Part shown: positions 1 through 11,609 of the stretch, one piece after another
How positions within the stretch are numbered: position 1 is the first letter of the stretch
Layout of the letters: every line of letters begins with the position of its first letter
Assembly (NCBI GenBank): GCA_029298735.1
Contig: JANSLP010000128.1
Location: 20,388 to 84,387, forward strand
DNA from: Ophiostoma sp. CBS 140.51
Taxonomy: Eukaryota; Ascomycota; Sordariomycetes; Ophiostomatales; Ophiostomataceae
Length of the DNA: 64,000 nt
Direction of reading: 5' to 3'
Position numbers and translations under genes: made by a program
Notes under the pieces: model-generated
The model's input: the letters and a program-made list of their open reading frames with translations, nothing else
What the model was told of the DNA's origin: nothing
Databases searched by the model: none

Positions 1-329
1 GTGCCTGGGCAGGTGTTCTCGACGGCCTTGGCAAGGGTGATCTCAGCCAAACCGTCGCTGAGAAGTCGAAAATTGAGCAGGCCCAGCGCCGCATGCGTGC
101 TCAAGAGGCCGCGGCAGGTGAGGTGTGGACGCCGCTCCTTTTCAAAAATGGCGAGCACGACGGTGATGCTGTATTCCATCGTTTAGCCGCTGGTGCCGTC
201 GCAGCCGGTGCCAACTTACAGCTGCATGACGACCGCACCAAGGGCGTCTGGCGTGTCGACGATGACAAGATCAAGAACCTGCAACGACCATTCCGCGCCG
301 GCCTGACACCGCTTGGTGAGCGCGTTTAA
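1..329 (+). CDS. Oxysterol-binding protein (OSBP/Osh family), C-terminal fragment
   Basis: The reading frame is open from the left edge (codons start at base 3) to the TAA ending at 329, so only about 108 C-terminal residues are present and the start lies outside the window. The visible part has the typical OSBP tail: a charged helix (AEKSKIEQAQRRMR), then GEVWTPLLFKN, then a KGVWRVDDDKIKN segment and the ending RPFRAGLTPLG. Proteins of this family (Osh/Kes1) move sterols and phosphatidylinositol-4-phosphate between membranes at contact sites. The lipid-binding barrel and any PH or ankyrin domains cannot be seen, so the subfamily is open. The assignment rests on family resemblance of the tail alone. 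Confidence 0.62.
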   Translation, partial: AWAGVLDGLGKGDLSQTVAEKSKIEQAQRRMRAQEAAAGEVWTPLLFKNGEHDGDAVFHRLAAGAVAAGANLQLHDDRTKGVWRVDDDKIKNLQRPFRAGLTPLGERV

Positions 330-2887
330 CCAGCACACAAAAAGCAGGTCGCTTCTCGGTAAACTTCTCGCATAGACATCTGTGACTTGTGTTGTATCTG
401 GAGAACTTTCTCCGTCATTCTTTTTACCATTTTCTAGCCATTTTTTATCATATCAGCGAAGGAGTTTTGTTGCTTTATGTGTTATTCGGTTCCATTTGTT
501 TCTAGACTGGCTTTTCGTCCCATAAAGGGCTTTTTTTTTGTTCATTTGCTCCTTAATTTGACTAGGCGAGGTTGCGTTCAAACCGGATTTTGTGTTTCCA
601 AATTGTCTTTATACTCAGCGGGGCGTCTTGTTATGTGCTATATATTTTTTCTTTTCTTTTTTAAAATAGGATTTTTTTTTGTCTGTTTTGATTTGTTCGA
701 GCATCTCACAGTCTAGATTCTGACGTTCTTTTCTCATAAAAATGCGGACTTCTGCCCCTCATCCAACAAATAGACTAATACGATGATATACCTTCTCTCG
801 TGCTTAATTGCTTCTCTCCACGACGTTATACCGTATTCGTCCATTTTCTGTCCGCCATGCAATACACAATCGAGATGTGCTGTAGGAGTTAGTGCTGACA
901 GAGAATCAATTGGCATCTGGCATTATTTTCTGACGTAAGTTATGTGATGACCTCGCGTTTCTTTTGCACCTCTCTTATTCTTATCAGCCCCAGCCAGCAC
1001 TTATTCCGTCACTGTATGACATACAGGGATATGATTGGAATCTTTGGAACATCGCCTTCTAGGCTGACACTGGAAGATAACTCCGCTACCCCATACAATG
1101 TCAGATATCCCCATATTTAATGTCGCCTGAAGAGGCCCAAACAATTTGTATAGTATTAGACGAAATAATGCGAATCCGAAAACAACACGGTACGGCGTGT
1201 CTTATATTCGTTAGAAGAAGAAAAAATCTACAAACGAAACAGAAAGAGAAGGCGAGAACGAGAAAACATTCTTGGATTTGTTGAAAGAACCAGCATATTT
1301 CGATCCTAACGGAGCTGCCGACCGGGTTCGCAATGGACGGAGTAAAAGGAACGGAGCACAGACGGAGTAAAAGTCGGGGTCGATATGCGACTGGCAGATA
1401 CAATGCTGCAATGATACGGGCCTATGTAGCTAAATGTGAGGGGATCCTGGATCCTCTTTAAAATAGAGTGGTAGGTGAATATTCGCAAAGACTTGCCGCT
1501 GCCGCCAAGCTTGCTGACAATGCTTGGTCATGAAACGGGGGCTACATTCAAGAACGAACCGCGATGGCCCAAGGAGGATCATTATCATATGCCCTACGTC
1601 GTACTCCTTACTTGGCACCAAATCACCACACATTTAGTGTTGGTGAAGGCGGGCACCCGATACGACGAGCCTCTCGAGGAACATCGTATGGCGATCACAA
1701 GATGTTCAAGATGCCCCGGGTGTCCTAGTGCCTGCGCTGGGCAACATCATATCAGGCCACGGCGAAATTAACTAGCAAACCGGGCGCATCCCTTTTTTGT
1801 GTTTCGTAGAATATCACAGATTTGGTTAACAGAATAGATATTTCCGTGGACACCTGAGTGGTGGCGGGTGTGACGAATAAGGGCCGCGTTCGTCGCCCGA
1901 GCACGCGTGCGAGGCGTGAAAGTACGTACAGTATTCAAAGAACGGAGCACAGTGCACGACAATTGAAGCCCAGACCTTGCCGGACAGCCACGTCCACATT
2001 CGCATTTGTTTTCAGAAGCCAACAACTCCTCCGTCTCTATGCTGATCTCATGATCTTCTCATCGCCCAGTTTAGCCCCTGAGTTTATTTGTTGGCCACTA
2101 CACTCAGTTTAATTTTGCGTTATTGCCTCTCCTCTTTTCCGAATCCGCGTCAGATAGATATGATGATGCGGCTGCTTGTATTTGTACCACCCCTGGTCCC
2201 AGGAGAGAGGTTCCTCTGCCAAGTAAAAGGCGGTACAAAACACAGAGCACAAAGCACGGATGTTTCGTACGAGTGCCCAAAATGAGTGCGCATATTTTCC
2301 ATCCGTGTCGCCGCTTTCTCTTTTTAGTCGCCTTCTGCCCTACCCATATCTCACTTTCTATTTTTTAGTATCTTGTATCTTGTAACGGCCTGTAGGTATC
2401 TTCCCCTCACTCCCATTTCTCACAATCCTACCTTCCCAAAGAAGCGGGTTCGTGGACTCGCTGTTTGCTTTCATGTGCGTGAATCCTTCTGACCGGCCTC
2501 GCTGTTTCTTTCCATCTGCATCCTGATATTTGCCTTCTTTCTCACGGCTCACGTCCATCACACTCCACCCCTCCCTCGGAAGAATGCAACAAAATCGTTG
2601 TGTGGCTGCTTGGCTCAGATGTTGACCCAATAAACGACCTTGGAAATGACACACAGCGATGCTGAATGATATGCTCTTATTTTTCTTTCTCAATATAAAA
2701 GCAGCCGTCCGCTTTGCAAAATATGAGAGGAAGTTGAAAGGGTTCTGATGGTTTCAGAGGAGTATGTTTTCTATTATTTGCGAAGAATACCAACCTTTGG
2801 TCTAGAGAGGATCAAAAATTCACCCATCTGTTTCCTTTGTTTCTCAACAACGGCATCATCGCCTTTTTTTACCTATTCACCTTTATC
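330..2887. other. Intergenic region, no gene recognised
   Basis: About 2.5 kb between the OSBP fragment and the P450. It is AT-rich with long T runs just after the OSBP stop, as in a 3' UTR. The open frames here are under 115 codons, overlap each other on both strands and show no recognisable domain. I see no tRNA, transposase or terminal repeat. The last 150 bases before the P450 start are probably its promoter and leader. Confidence 0.5.
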
Positions 2888-4570
2888 ATGTCGACCTCCC
2901 CCGAGGGCCTGCTCGGTCTCGTGAAGGCCGGGCAGCTGACCATACCGCCCCTCCTTCCTCTACTTCGCCTGGCCATCATCACAGTAAGTCATCTTTAAGA
3001 GAAAGGGGGTTAAACACGACTCGACAAGCTATTGACCATCTAGCTCATCTTCGGCTACCTTGCTCGCATCATCTACAACATCTTCCTCCATCCATTGCGT
3101 GTTGTTCCAGGGCCCTGGTGGCACGCCGCTACCGGCCTTGCACGCTACCGTATGTACATGTCCGGTGACGCCCACAAGATCTTGCGCGACATGCACATCA
3201 AATACGGCGATATTGTGCGTGTTGGCCCGAACGAGGTATCCTTTTCAGCGGCACACGGCTGGAGCGATGTCTTTGGCCAGAAACGGATCCCAGCTGCCGA
3301 GTCCCAAGGCGGTCACGCTTACATCGAGAACCCCAAGGAACACCTCTTTTACAGCACAATCACACGGCGCGACAGTCTTATCGCCATGCCGCAAGCAGAC
3401 CACATTATTGCCCGCAAGACAATCAACTCGGCCTTTTCGAACAAGGCGGTCGCCGAGCAGGAGCCTCTCGTCCAGCGCCACGTGGACAAACTCATCCGCC
3501 TGCTTCACGATGCCGCCAAGTCCAAGGACGCCGAAATCAAGGACAGCAACATCGTTGACATGGTCCAGTACACAAATTGGGTGTTCTTCGACATCACCGG
3601 CGACCTGGGTTTCGGCGAGCCCTTTGGCAGCCTGGTCGACGGCGCCGAGCACGCATGGGTGGCAGTGATTCCGAAGGCTGTTAAGAGCGCCGTGACCGTT
3701 GTCAACCTACAACGCTTGTTGGGAAGCACACTCGCCCATTTTGCTATTTGGCTCAAGATGACCCAAGAGGCCCGCAACCGCCTGACCTGGCATCGCGCCA
3801 TGTCCGACGAGAAGGTCAACCGCCGTCGTGCGTTGGGCCCTGGCCGGCCTGACTTTATGACACCCATGCTCGAGAACGACGGATTTTGGAACACGCAACG
3901 CCTGCACGGCTCGCTCACGACTTTCATCACGGCCGGCTCCGAGACATCAGCCACCACCACGAGTGCCGCTATGCTGTACCTGACGACGACACCTGCCACA
4001 GTAGTCGGTGGCCAGTCTCCATTGGAGAAGCTGACTGCCGAAGTGCGCAGCGCTTTTAAGTCGGATGCTGAGATCAACTTTGCCGGCGTCAAGAGCCTGC
4101 CGTACCTCGGTGCAGTCCTGGATGAAGCCCTGCGCATGCACCCGCCTGCCGTCTGGGGCTTTGGTCGCGAAGCCAAGGCCGGTGGCAGCGTTGTTGCCAA
4201 CGGCAAGTTCTTTTTGCCTGAAGCCACGATCCTCACCATCTGCCACTGGGCCATGTTCCGCAACCCGCGTAATTTTGCGCTGCCCGACACGTTTGCACCC
4301 GAGCGCTGGCTCACCGGTGCCGACGCAGATCCGCGCTTCCGCAACGACAAGCACGACGCGTTCCAGCCTTTCTCATATGGCCCGCGGAATTGCATCGGCC
4401 GCTACCTGGCTCTTGCCGAGATGCGTACGATCCTGGCGCGTATCGTCTTCAACTTTGACCTGGCCATCCAGCCAGGCAACGAGCGCTGGGCCGCCGACCA
4501 GAAGGCGTATGCTTTCTGGGAGAAGCCACCGCTGATGATGGCCGTCACTGAGCGTGCTGAAAAGGCGTGA
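2888..4570 (+). CDS. Cytochrome P450 monooxygenase
   Basis: Two exons, 2888-2983 and 3044-4570, encode about 540 residues. The intron (GTAAGT...CTAG, phase 0) is inferred because the exon-1 hydrophobic N terminus reads straight into a YNIFLHPLRVVPGPWW segment, the usual fungal membrane-anchor-to-proline-hinge layout. All P450 landmarks are present: the oxygen-binding I-helix AGSET near residue 328, ExxR (EALR) near 393, PERW near 451, and the heme loop FSYGPRNCIG near 475 with Cys482 as the heme ligand. It should be an ER-anchored, NADPH-P450-reductase-dependent hydroxylase. The motif style is that of fungal secondary-metabolism P450s of the isotrichodermin C-15 hydroxylase type, but the substrate cannot be read from sequence. 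No polyketide, peptide or terpene synthase gene lies next to it, so a cluster role is not supported. Confidence 0.9.
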
Positions 4571-6062
4571 GGGAGGAACCGACGAATGATTTGAGGTGGG
4601 CCAGGTATATGTCTGGCGACAAAATTAGTGGTATATTGGAGGTGATTCTGGCGGTGTTTTGATTTTGATTTTCGGGTTTTTTTATGACACAATAGTTGCC
4701 TTCCAGGATGTATTGGATTGCATAATACGGCGCATGGCTGAAAGGGACAGGGAACATGAGAATGACAAACACGATTGACAAACACCACGTGCCTTCACTT
4801 CTCATCCTCGTACTGTGTACTGACGCGGTCGCTCCTGCCGCATGCTTGACTTTTCTTTCCCTCTTTCTGCGTTTGATTCCGCCTTTCGGAGCATTTCGCC
4901 CTTTTTCACGATGCTCCTTCCTAAGATGGGATAAGTGAGGAGGTTGTCGCGTCCACGGTTTGCGGCGGTTTTGCCCTTCGCTATCGTTTCTCGCTATCAG
5001 ATGGAAGGAGTTTGGGATCGTGAAGAAAAACCCACTAAAACGGCACCTGGAAATCCTAGGAATTTTTTTTACTGAGTACAGGGTTCCGAAGGGCAGAATT
5101 GATCCACGCCATGTGGTGTGCAGGGCCTGTCGACTGTGGAGATCGATAGAAATAGGCATAGCGATGACGTTGGGCGTGAGAGGAGAGGACAAGAACCGCA
5201 GGTAGGCGAGGCTGTCGGACGTGAAGTCGGAAAAGAGATTATCTGATTGAATAGATTTCATGAACGGCGATGAAAGAAGGAAGAAACTGATCTCCGGAGA
5301 GCGTGATAAAGAGACAGAAAGTAAACATTCCAATCCGAGATCGGCAATATTTTCCCTTTCCGCCCGTGACTAAGCGCGACTGCACTTGCGCCTGCCTCCA
5401 TCGCTGTACTTCTACAATCTACGTCAGGAAGGTGCGACCTTGAGGCGGTAACAAATATTCTGAAAATCAAAGTATTGTGAAGATGTACTCCAAAACATAT
5501 TCACGGGGGAAAACGGAACAAAGGATTGATAACATACCGTGATAGACCCCATACCCTCGACGTCGCCGCCGCCACAGCGGGCAAAAAGGCGCCATATCCA
5601 CTGCGCTGAGCGTTATCTCGTGCGGCTGCCCCGTATTATGCCATTGGTCTTATCTCTGGCGTTAGCGCTCATCCGCCCCAAATCGGTTCTCGGCTGGCAG
5701 CGGGCGCCGCCCACCAAAGCTGCTCTCAATGCGGCCAAAATGCCCCCAAATGCCCCACACACGCCAAGCCCACAGGCTCCCTGTGCCTGACTCGGACCTG
5801 CTTTTGAGCGCACTTTAGCGCCCCAGAGCTCCTTCCTTATCCTACACTGCAGCCTGTGCTTGTGACTCTTCCAGCGACTCTCTTTCCGCCTCTCGCTTTC
5901 CACTTCGTCATCTTTCTTCGACTGGCTCTTTCCCTCCTCTTCTCTTCTTGTTTCCTTCCATTTCTCTCTCAGCACAGCACCGCAGAACACACTCGTTTTT
6001 GTTCTTTTCGTCGCTCTTTCTGCATCCATCTCTTTTCTCGCCTCCTTTCTTTCTGCCTCAAA
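4571..6062. other. Intergenic region with pyrimidine-rich leader
   Basis: About 1.5 kb between the P450 and the aminopeptidase. A 262-codon open frame on the minus strand (4545-5333) has no recognisable domain and a composition like noncoding DNA, so I do not call it. From about 5860 to 6062 the + strand is very rich in C and T, as is usual for the leader just upstream of a strongly expressed fungal start codon. Confidence 0.5.
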
Positions 6063-7691
6063 ATGCCAAGCTGGAAAGCGCCGCTCGCAGCGGCTGTGCT
6101 GCTGAGCAGTGCATCGGCCCTCAAGCTGCCTGTCGCTGTCGCCGACAATACGCTTCAGCAGCCTCTGATTGAGCACGAGAGCATTGGCACTGTTGCTCCT
6201 CCTACTCTCGCCGTTGACGAAACCGACGCCTCCACCGACGTCGCCAAGGAGAAGCCGCTTGTCGACAGCGAAGAACTCCAGAGCAAGATCTCTGCAAAGC
6301 GCCTGCTCGGCCACGCAGAGGCTCTCTACGGCATCGCCCAGCGCGGCTTCCCCGAGTACGGCCACCCGACCCGTGTCATCGGCAGCGGTGGTCACAATGG
6401 CACTCTCGACTACATCTACTCCATCATCTCCAAGCTTGGCGGCGGTAAGCCCAAGGAGGGCAAGGACGGTTACTACCATGTCTGGAACCAGACCTTCCCG
6501 GCCACCACCGGCAACGTCTACGAGGCGCGCCTCGTGCTCAACGACACCGTCGTCCAGGGCCACCCCATGGGCCTGACGCCGCCCACCAAGTCCAATCAGC
6601 CCGTCTTTGCCAAGCTGGCTCTTGTCGCCAACGACGGCTGCGACGCCAGTGACTACCCGGCCGAGGTCAAGGGCGCCATTGCCCTTATCCAGCGCGGTAC
6701 CTGTCCCTTTGGCACCAAGTCGGAGCTGGCTGGCAAGGCTGGCGCCGTGTCGGCTGTCGTCTACAACACCGAGGACGGCCCGCTCAGTGGCACGCTGGGT
6801 ACGCCGAACCCTTACCAGATTGCCACGTTCGGTCTGTCGGGCGCTGAGGGCCAGCCCCTTGCTGCTGCACTGAAGAAGGGCGCTGAGCTCGACGGCATCT
6901 CCTACATCGACTCGGAGGTCCGCACCATCATCACCAAGAACATCCTTGCCCAGACCGTGGGCGGCGACCCGGAGAACTGCGTCATGCTGGGCGGCCACAG
7001 TGACAGCGTTGCCGAGGGCCCAGGCATCAACGACGACGGCTCTGGCAGTCTGACCCTGATTGAGGTCGCCACCCAGCTGTCGCACTACAGCGTCAACAAC
7101 TGCGTCCGCTTCGCCTGGTGGGCCGCTGAGGAGGAGGGTCTTTTGGGCTCTGACTTTTACGCTGCGTCACTGTCGCCCGAGGAGAACCTCAAGGTCCGCC
7201 TCTTTATGGATTACGACATGCTTGCCAGCCCCAACTACGCCTACCAGGTCTACGACGCCCTCGACAGTGAGAACCCGGCTGGCTCGCAGGCCCTGCGCGA
7301 CCTGTACGCCGACTGGTACTCTGCCCACGGCCTCAACTACACTTTGATTCCCTTTGATGGCCGCAGCGACTACGACGGCTTTATCCGCGCTGGTATCCCC
7401 GCTGGCGGCATCGCTACCGGCGCTGAGGGTGTCAAAACTGAGGAGGAGGCTGCTCTGTTTGGCGGCAAGGCTGGTGACTGGTACGACCCGTGCTACCACC
7501 AGCTCTGTGACGACGTCGGCAACGTCAACCTGACTGCCTGGGAGCTCAACGCTCAGCTGGTCGCCCACTCGGTGGCTACCTACGCCATCTCTTTTGATGG
7601 CTACCCCAAGCGCACGCTCGACGATGTCGCGGCTGCGTCCACTGCTTATGGCTCCAAGGTTAAGTACCACGGAGGTAAGCTGATTTTGTAA
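6063..7691 (+). CDS. Secreted M28 aminopeptidase with PA domain (leucine aminopeptidase 2 / aminopeptidase Y type)
   Basis: A single exon of 542 residues. The frame is open upstream to 5856, but ATG 6063 is chosen because it begins a clean signal peptide (MPSWKAPLAAAVLLSSASA) after a pyrimidine-rich leader. A protease-associated domain occupies roughly residues 155-270 (ALIQRGTCPFGTK is visible). The M28 metallopeptidase core follows with its zinc and catalytic residues: H312/D314 in GGHSDS, D324 in INDDGSGS, the E356-E357 pair in AAEEEG, an Asp in FMDYDMLAS and a His in CYHQLCDD. Several N-glycosylation sequons fit a secreted enzyme. Such enzymes remove N-terminal amino acids from peptides outside the cell or in the vacuole, releasing amino acids for uptake. 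The length fits the family and no damage is seen. Whether it is secreted or vacuolar is open. Confidence 0.92.
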   Translation: MPSWKAPLAAAVLLSSASALKLPVAVADNTLQQPLIEHESIGTVAPPTLAVDETDASTDVAKEKPLVDSEELQSKISAKRLLGHAEALYGIAQRGFPEYGHPTRVIGSGGHNGTLDYIYSIISKLGGGKPKEGKDGYYHVWNQTFPATTGNVYEARLVLNDTVVQGHPMGLTPPTKSNQPVFAKLALVANDGCDASDYPAEVKGAIALIQRGTCPFGTKSELAGKAGAVSAVVYNTEDGPLSGTLGTPNPYQIATFGLSGAEGQPLAAALKKGAELDGISYIDSEVRTIITKNILAQTVGGDPENCVMLGGHSDSVAEGPGINDDGSGSLTLIEVATQLSHYSVNNCVRFAWWAAEEEGLLGSDFYAASLSPEENLKVRLFMDYDMLASPNYAYQVYDALDSENPAGSQALRDLYADWYSAHGLNYTLIPFDGRSDYDGFIRAGIPAGGIATGAEGVKTEEEAALFGGKAGDWYDPCYHQLCDDVGNVNLTAWELNAQLVAHSVATYAISFDGYPKRTLDDVAAASTAYGSKVKYHGGKLIL

Positions 7692-7867
7692 ATATATCAC
7701 GACGAGAAGATAAGGGGGATGAACTATTGTAGATATTTTTTTTGGATACTCCATACGCTGCATAATTAATATACACTTCAACATGACAACTCAGCCAACG
7801 ACAAATGATATCCTTGCCACCCTGACTTAATCAAACACCAAAGCACATAAAAGTGTGTCTTTTCAAC

Positions 7868-8467
7868 CTATGCCTTGAACTTCATGGCCATGGACTTGGG
7901 CGTGGTGAAATCGACGCACGACTCGTACGTCTGGCCCTGGCCCAGCCAGTACCACTGCAGCACACACGTGCCGGCTGTCGTGCACTTGTCGCCCAGTGTC
8001 GTCGGGATCGTCACGCTGAACTTGGTCTGGTTCGCGGGAGGGGTCAGCGTCGCCGCGTAGTTGTCCGGCCAGTCAATGAGAGGCGTGCCAATAATACTGT
8101 TGGTCGTCGTGTCCACAACCGACACGTTGGCGTAGCCCTTGTGCGGGATGCGGATGAACACGTCCATCTCCACAACGTCACCCGGCTTGTACGACTGCAC
8201 GTTCTTGGCATTGTCGGCGAACTGATAGCCACGGCACAGGTACAGGTTGCACTTGGTGGGATCGTAGTCCTTGCCGATGCCTTTGGGGTTGGCACGGAAG
8301 AGGGCCTCGGGGTACGATGTGTTGTCAGCCTGGTAGAACTTGGTCATAATCTGACCGCAGACGGCGGCGGTGGCATCACCGGGAGTGCGAGTGGCCGGCG
8401 AGGTGACAATGCCGTGGGCGTTGGCAGTAGCCACGAGGCCGAGAAGAGCGGAGACGGAGAGCTGCAT
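7868..8467 (-). CDS. Copper LPMO, AA16-like (PF03067-type)
   Basis: A 199-residue single-exon gene on the minus strand, convergent with the aminopeptidase (stops about 175 bp apart). An in-frame ATG exists upstream at 8644, but ATG 8467 begins a good signal peptide (MQLSVSALLGLVATANA) whose cleavage exposes HGIVTSPATR, giving the N-terminal His needed for the copper histidine brace. A second His lies in RIPHKGYANVS. Family-type segments TSYPEALFR, CRGYQFADN, VQSYKPGDVV, TCVLQWYW and TYESCVDF follow. The spacing is that of the short AA16 family (cellulose-active oxidative enzymes); assignment to AA16 rather than another PF03067 group is from memory of the family pattern. There is no C-terminal carbohydrate-binding module. 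Confidence 0.75.
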   Translation of the reverse strand: MQLSVSALLGLVATANAHGIVTSPATRTPGDATAAVCGQIMTKFYQADNTSYPEALFRANPKGIGKDYDPTKCNLYLCRGYQFADNAKNVQSYKPGDVVEMDVFIRIPHKGYANVSVVDTTTNSIIGTPLIDWPDNYAATLTPPANQTKFSVTIPTTLGDKCTTAGTCVLQWYWLGQGQTYESCVDFTTPKSMAMKFKA

Positions 8468-9911
8468 AGTGAAGAGTAGGCAAGTGGCAAATTGGAATCG
8501 GAACAACTGTAGCAAAGTATGATTTTCTAGATTTTCTGTAGCTCCGGAGGATAATAAAAAGACGACAAAACAGCGGCGGAGGGAACTTTGGTTATATACT
8601 TTGTCCAGCGAGGAGATGTAGACACGGAAGCGAGAGCGAGGCATATGACGGTGAGTGATTCTACGTCCCCGTAGTATGTGTATACCAGAAAATTGTGCTC
8701 AATCGCTATTAATTTGTTTACTTGCCTCTTCACTCTCTCTCTTCCTGTTAATTGATTTTGGAATCATAGCTCCCAGACAATGGTCGTCGGCCTTCATTTG
8801 TTTATTTTGAGCGGCTCTCCAGAGATATTTGGAAGCGTTTGTTCTAGTAGTCTTCTATTTAGATTAAATGTGGCCGGTAAAAGTCTCGGCGCCCCGGGGC
8901 TCAGGCTTTAATATACGGAGAAGTGCGTAGAGGTTCTGTCATTGCAATATCCGCATAGCAGCAGCCTAGCAACGTCGGGGTGGTTGCGCTCCCCGTTTCC
9001 CGTTTCCAGTCGATGCACAGGGCACAAAGGCCGTCTTCATCAATTTTGGGAATCATAAATATGCGTATAGATCGGGTGAAGGATGAAGGCTGGTGGTTGA
9101 AGGTTGTCGACAAGATTTTGGATGTGTGAAATATCATCTGAAACTTACTGTTTGATACTTTTAAGATTTTGATACTGCATATTTTTCTTCCACCAAAAAA
9201 CAGTAATACTAGAATAATAGAAAAAAAGGCTATGTTTTTGTTGCCTAAAAATCCATTAAAAATAAACGTATATAGTCTTGTAGAGAAAGGAAAAGAAGAA
9301 AAATAATTTATTGCAGTTCCTCCGCTATTGTCAGTCTCTTCGTCGGACGGGATTGTCTACCGTGCCTCCACGCCACCATTACCCACTTTGCGGGAGGCTG
9401 TCGTTCCGTGTCGTTGTTTCGTTTCTCGCGCATGCGCTCCTTGGCCTTCTCTTCCCCTTTCCCTTTCTTCGTCCCTCATTTAAAATATTACCCATCCCGT
9501 CTTTTACACGTTCGTCCGTTCCTGGACCCAGTTTGTCCCCCTTTTGTCGGTAATCCTCACAATGCACATTGACAAATCATGGAAGTCATCAACGAGCCGT
9601 CATTGTGGTTGCCGTGTGATAAAGCATGTTTAGACGAGGACAATGACAACCAAAATTCAACGCCAGGTAGTGAAAGCTTCGTCTATTCTCTATCCGAATT
9701 CATTCATCTCGTGGAATATATGCAAACTCATAATGAAATCGTGAGACGATAAAACAGAATTAGATGTAAATGACAAAACTTAAAATGTAAATCCATACGC
9801 CAACGCCCGTGCAGAATGAAAACCTTCAAATTAATAGCCAAATTATGAAATAAAAAAAACCAACAGCTTTCTCAATACCCCACATCCACCTCTGATCATT
9901 TCAGCTCAGAT
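8468..9911. other. Intergenic region, no gene recognised
   Basis: About 1.4 kb between the LPMO start and the 3' end of the MFS gene. It is AT-rich from 9150 to 9310 and again near 9750-9890. Only short overlapping open frames occur. Apart from the LPMO promoter I see nothing in it. Confidence 0.45.
8590..8598 (-). promoter_or_regulatory. Candidate TATA element of the AA16-like LPMO gene
   Basis: On the minus strand the sequence AGTATATAAC lies about 125 bp upstream of the LPMO start codon. It is the best TATA-like match in the upstream region. No transcription start is known, so this is a weak, position-based call. Confidence 0.3.
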
Positions 9912-11609
9912 TTATCTTCTGTCTCCCTCACCATCACCCTCAATGCTCTCTTCCTCATCCAGAACAAAGTTGTCCGGGTGACCCGGGACGCTGCTGTAGT
10001 CACCGTTGGTGTCGTTGGCGGGAGCGGCAGCGCCTCTGCCCGATGTCTCGTTGGGCGGCGTCGTCGGCTCGTACTGGTAGAGGCGGATGTTGACAAACAT
10101 GGCAAACAGGCCAAAATCGTAGGCAAGTCGAAGGGCACCGGCCACGACAAAGGCAATCCAGAAGCGACCGCTGCCGGCCAGGAAACCAGTGACAGTAGGG
10201 CCTGTCGTCGAGGCCAGGGTGCGCAGCAGACTGGTGATACCAAGGACGGCGGTGCGCTCTTCGGGACGGACGACGGCGGCGATGAGGGCAGCACGAGGTG
10301 CCTGGTCGAGGTTGTTGAGGCCGATCCGAAGCAGAAGCAGGGCATAGGTGAGTCCAATGCTTTTGGGCAAGGGAAACAGGAGGACGGCAGCAGACGAAGG
10401 AACGTGAGTAAAGACCATGGTGTTGATGAGGCCAATGTAGCGCGAGAGCGGGCCGGCAAAGACGGATGAGAAGGCGGCGAGGAGGTAGCTGATGGACAGG
10501 ATGTTGCCGAGCGAATCCTTGCTCATGTGGAACTTGCTGTCCATGTAGTACGACGTCAAAGCAATGCTGGCCATGCCGTCGGCGAGAGAGTCGACCATGA
10601 GCAGGAACCAGAGGCCGTACATGATGGAGCGGGTCTTTTTGGAGATCTGGCTGAAGCGGCCGGGAGCCTTGGCTGGGGTGGTGGGCTGTGTTGAAGTCGT
10701 TCCGGGGTGAGCCAGAGCCTGGCCTTCGTCGCCAAAGTCGCTGTCGTCGTCCTCATTGTCGTCGGCCTTGCGCCCACCCAAACTGCCGTCATCGCTGTCG
10801 TCGACGACCGTGACACTGCTGCTGCTGCTGCTTCCAGGAGTTGTCGGTGTCCGGGGAGAGCTACGGGATGAGAGCTGGATGTCGTTTGTAGATTCGTCGT
10901 CGCCGACGACGGTGTCAGCCTCATCAATGGACCGGTGCTGCAATTCGGACTTCTTGGACAGCATAAGACTGAGCACCAGGTTGAGGATGCCCATGGCAGC
11001 GTAGGCCCAGTAGCAGGCATGGTAGGCCTGGCGAAGAGACCAACCAAGACCGCCGGCGTCGCTGCCGTTGGAAAGGTAGTGTACGGCACGACCGGCCACT
11101 TCCGTGCCGACAGCCGAGCCTAGCGCCGAGGTAGTCACGTACCACACGAGCACATCAGCTCGTGTGTTGGGGTTTGTGACCTCGGACAGCATGGACTCTT
11201 CGACAGCGCGGAATGGACCAAAGTCACCACCAGTGGCACTGATGACACCGGCGACGGCGGCCACAAGCAGCAGCCAGTAGTTCTCACACAGAGCAAATGT
11301 CGTGCCCGACATGATCATGAGCACAGAGCCGAACATGAGTGTGCGGCGGCGGCCGACATGGTCGGCCACGAGGGTGAGAAGAAGTGAAAGACCAACATCG
11401 CCGGCAAGCGTCAGGGTCATGAAAAGGCCGATCCGTTCATCTGAGACGTCGAGCTCGGCGAAAAAGAGGGCCAGAACGAGGGCACTGGCGCCGTAGGCGA
11501 ACATGCGGCAGCTGCGGGCGAGGATGATGATCCAGGCGTCGGCGCCCGTGGAGAAAACGGACGCCAAGCCGGACTCGCGGTAGACATAGCGAAGGGAGTC
11601 TATGATCAT
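9912..11609 (-). CDS. Major facilitator superfamily transporter
   Basis: A 565-residue single-exon gene on the minus strand. The frame is open 204 bases further upstream, but ATG 11609 (MIIDSLRYVYRESG) is preferred because the upstream stretch is Ser/Thr/His-rich and not membrane-like. About twelve hydrophobic segments are present. The MFS loop-2 signature appears as ADHVGRRRTLMFG after the second segment. A striking acidic and Ser-rich loop (DDSDDGS, DNEDDDSDFGDE) separates the two six-helix halves, and the C-terminal tail is acidic (DEEESIEGDGEGD). Motifs such as RAVEESML and VLVWYV mark a conserved fungal MFS group of unknown substrate. The central loop suggests regulation by phosphorylation or protein contacts, which is inference. 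Confidence 0.85.
   Translation of the reverse strand: MIIDSLRYVYRESGLASVFSTGADAWIIILARSCRMFAYGASALVLALFFAELDVSDERIGLFMTLTLAGDVGLSLLLTLVADHVGRRRTLMFGSVLMIMSGTTFALCENYWLLLVAAVAGVISATGGDFGPFRAVEESMLSEVTNPNTRADVLVWYVTTSALGSAVGTEVAGRAVHYLSNGSDAGGLGWSLRQAYHACYWAYAAMGILNLVLSLMLSKKSELQHRSIDEADTVVGDDESTNDIQLSSRSSPRTPTTPGSSSSSSVTVVDDSDDGSLGGRKADDNEDDDSDFGDEGQALAHPGTTSTQPTTPAKAPGRFSQISKKTRSIMYGLWFLLMVDSLADGMASIALTSYYMDSKFHMSKDSLGNILSISYLLAAFSSVFAGPLSRYIGLINTMVFTHVPSSAAVLLFPLPKSIGLTYALLLLRIGLNNLDQAPRAALIAAVVRPEERTAVLGITSLLRTLASTTGPTVTGFLAGSGRFWIAFVVAGALRLAYDFGLFAMFVNIRLYQYEPTTPPNETSGRGAAAPANDTNGDYSSVPGHPDNFVLDEEESIEGDGEGDRR

Noticed and set aside
4545..5333. 262-codon minus-strand open frame between P450 and aminopeptidase
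   Set aside because: Ser/Arg-rich translation, no domain, overlaps the P450 3' end; looks like chance.
5613..7085. 490-codon minus-strand open frame opposite the aminopeptidase
   Set aside because: It is the shadow of a GC-rich coding frame; it has no recognisable domain and its translation is Gly/Ala/Val/Asp-rich as expected of an antisense frame.
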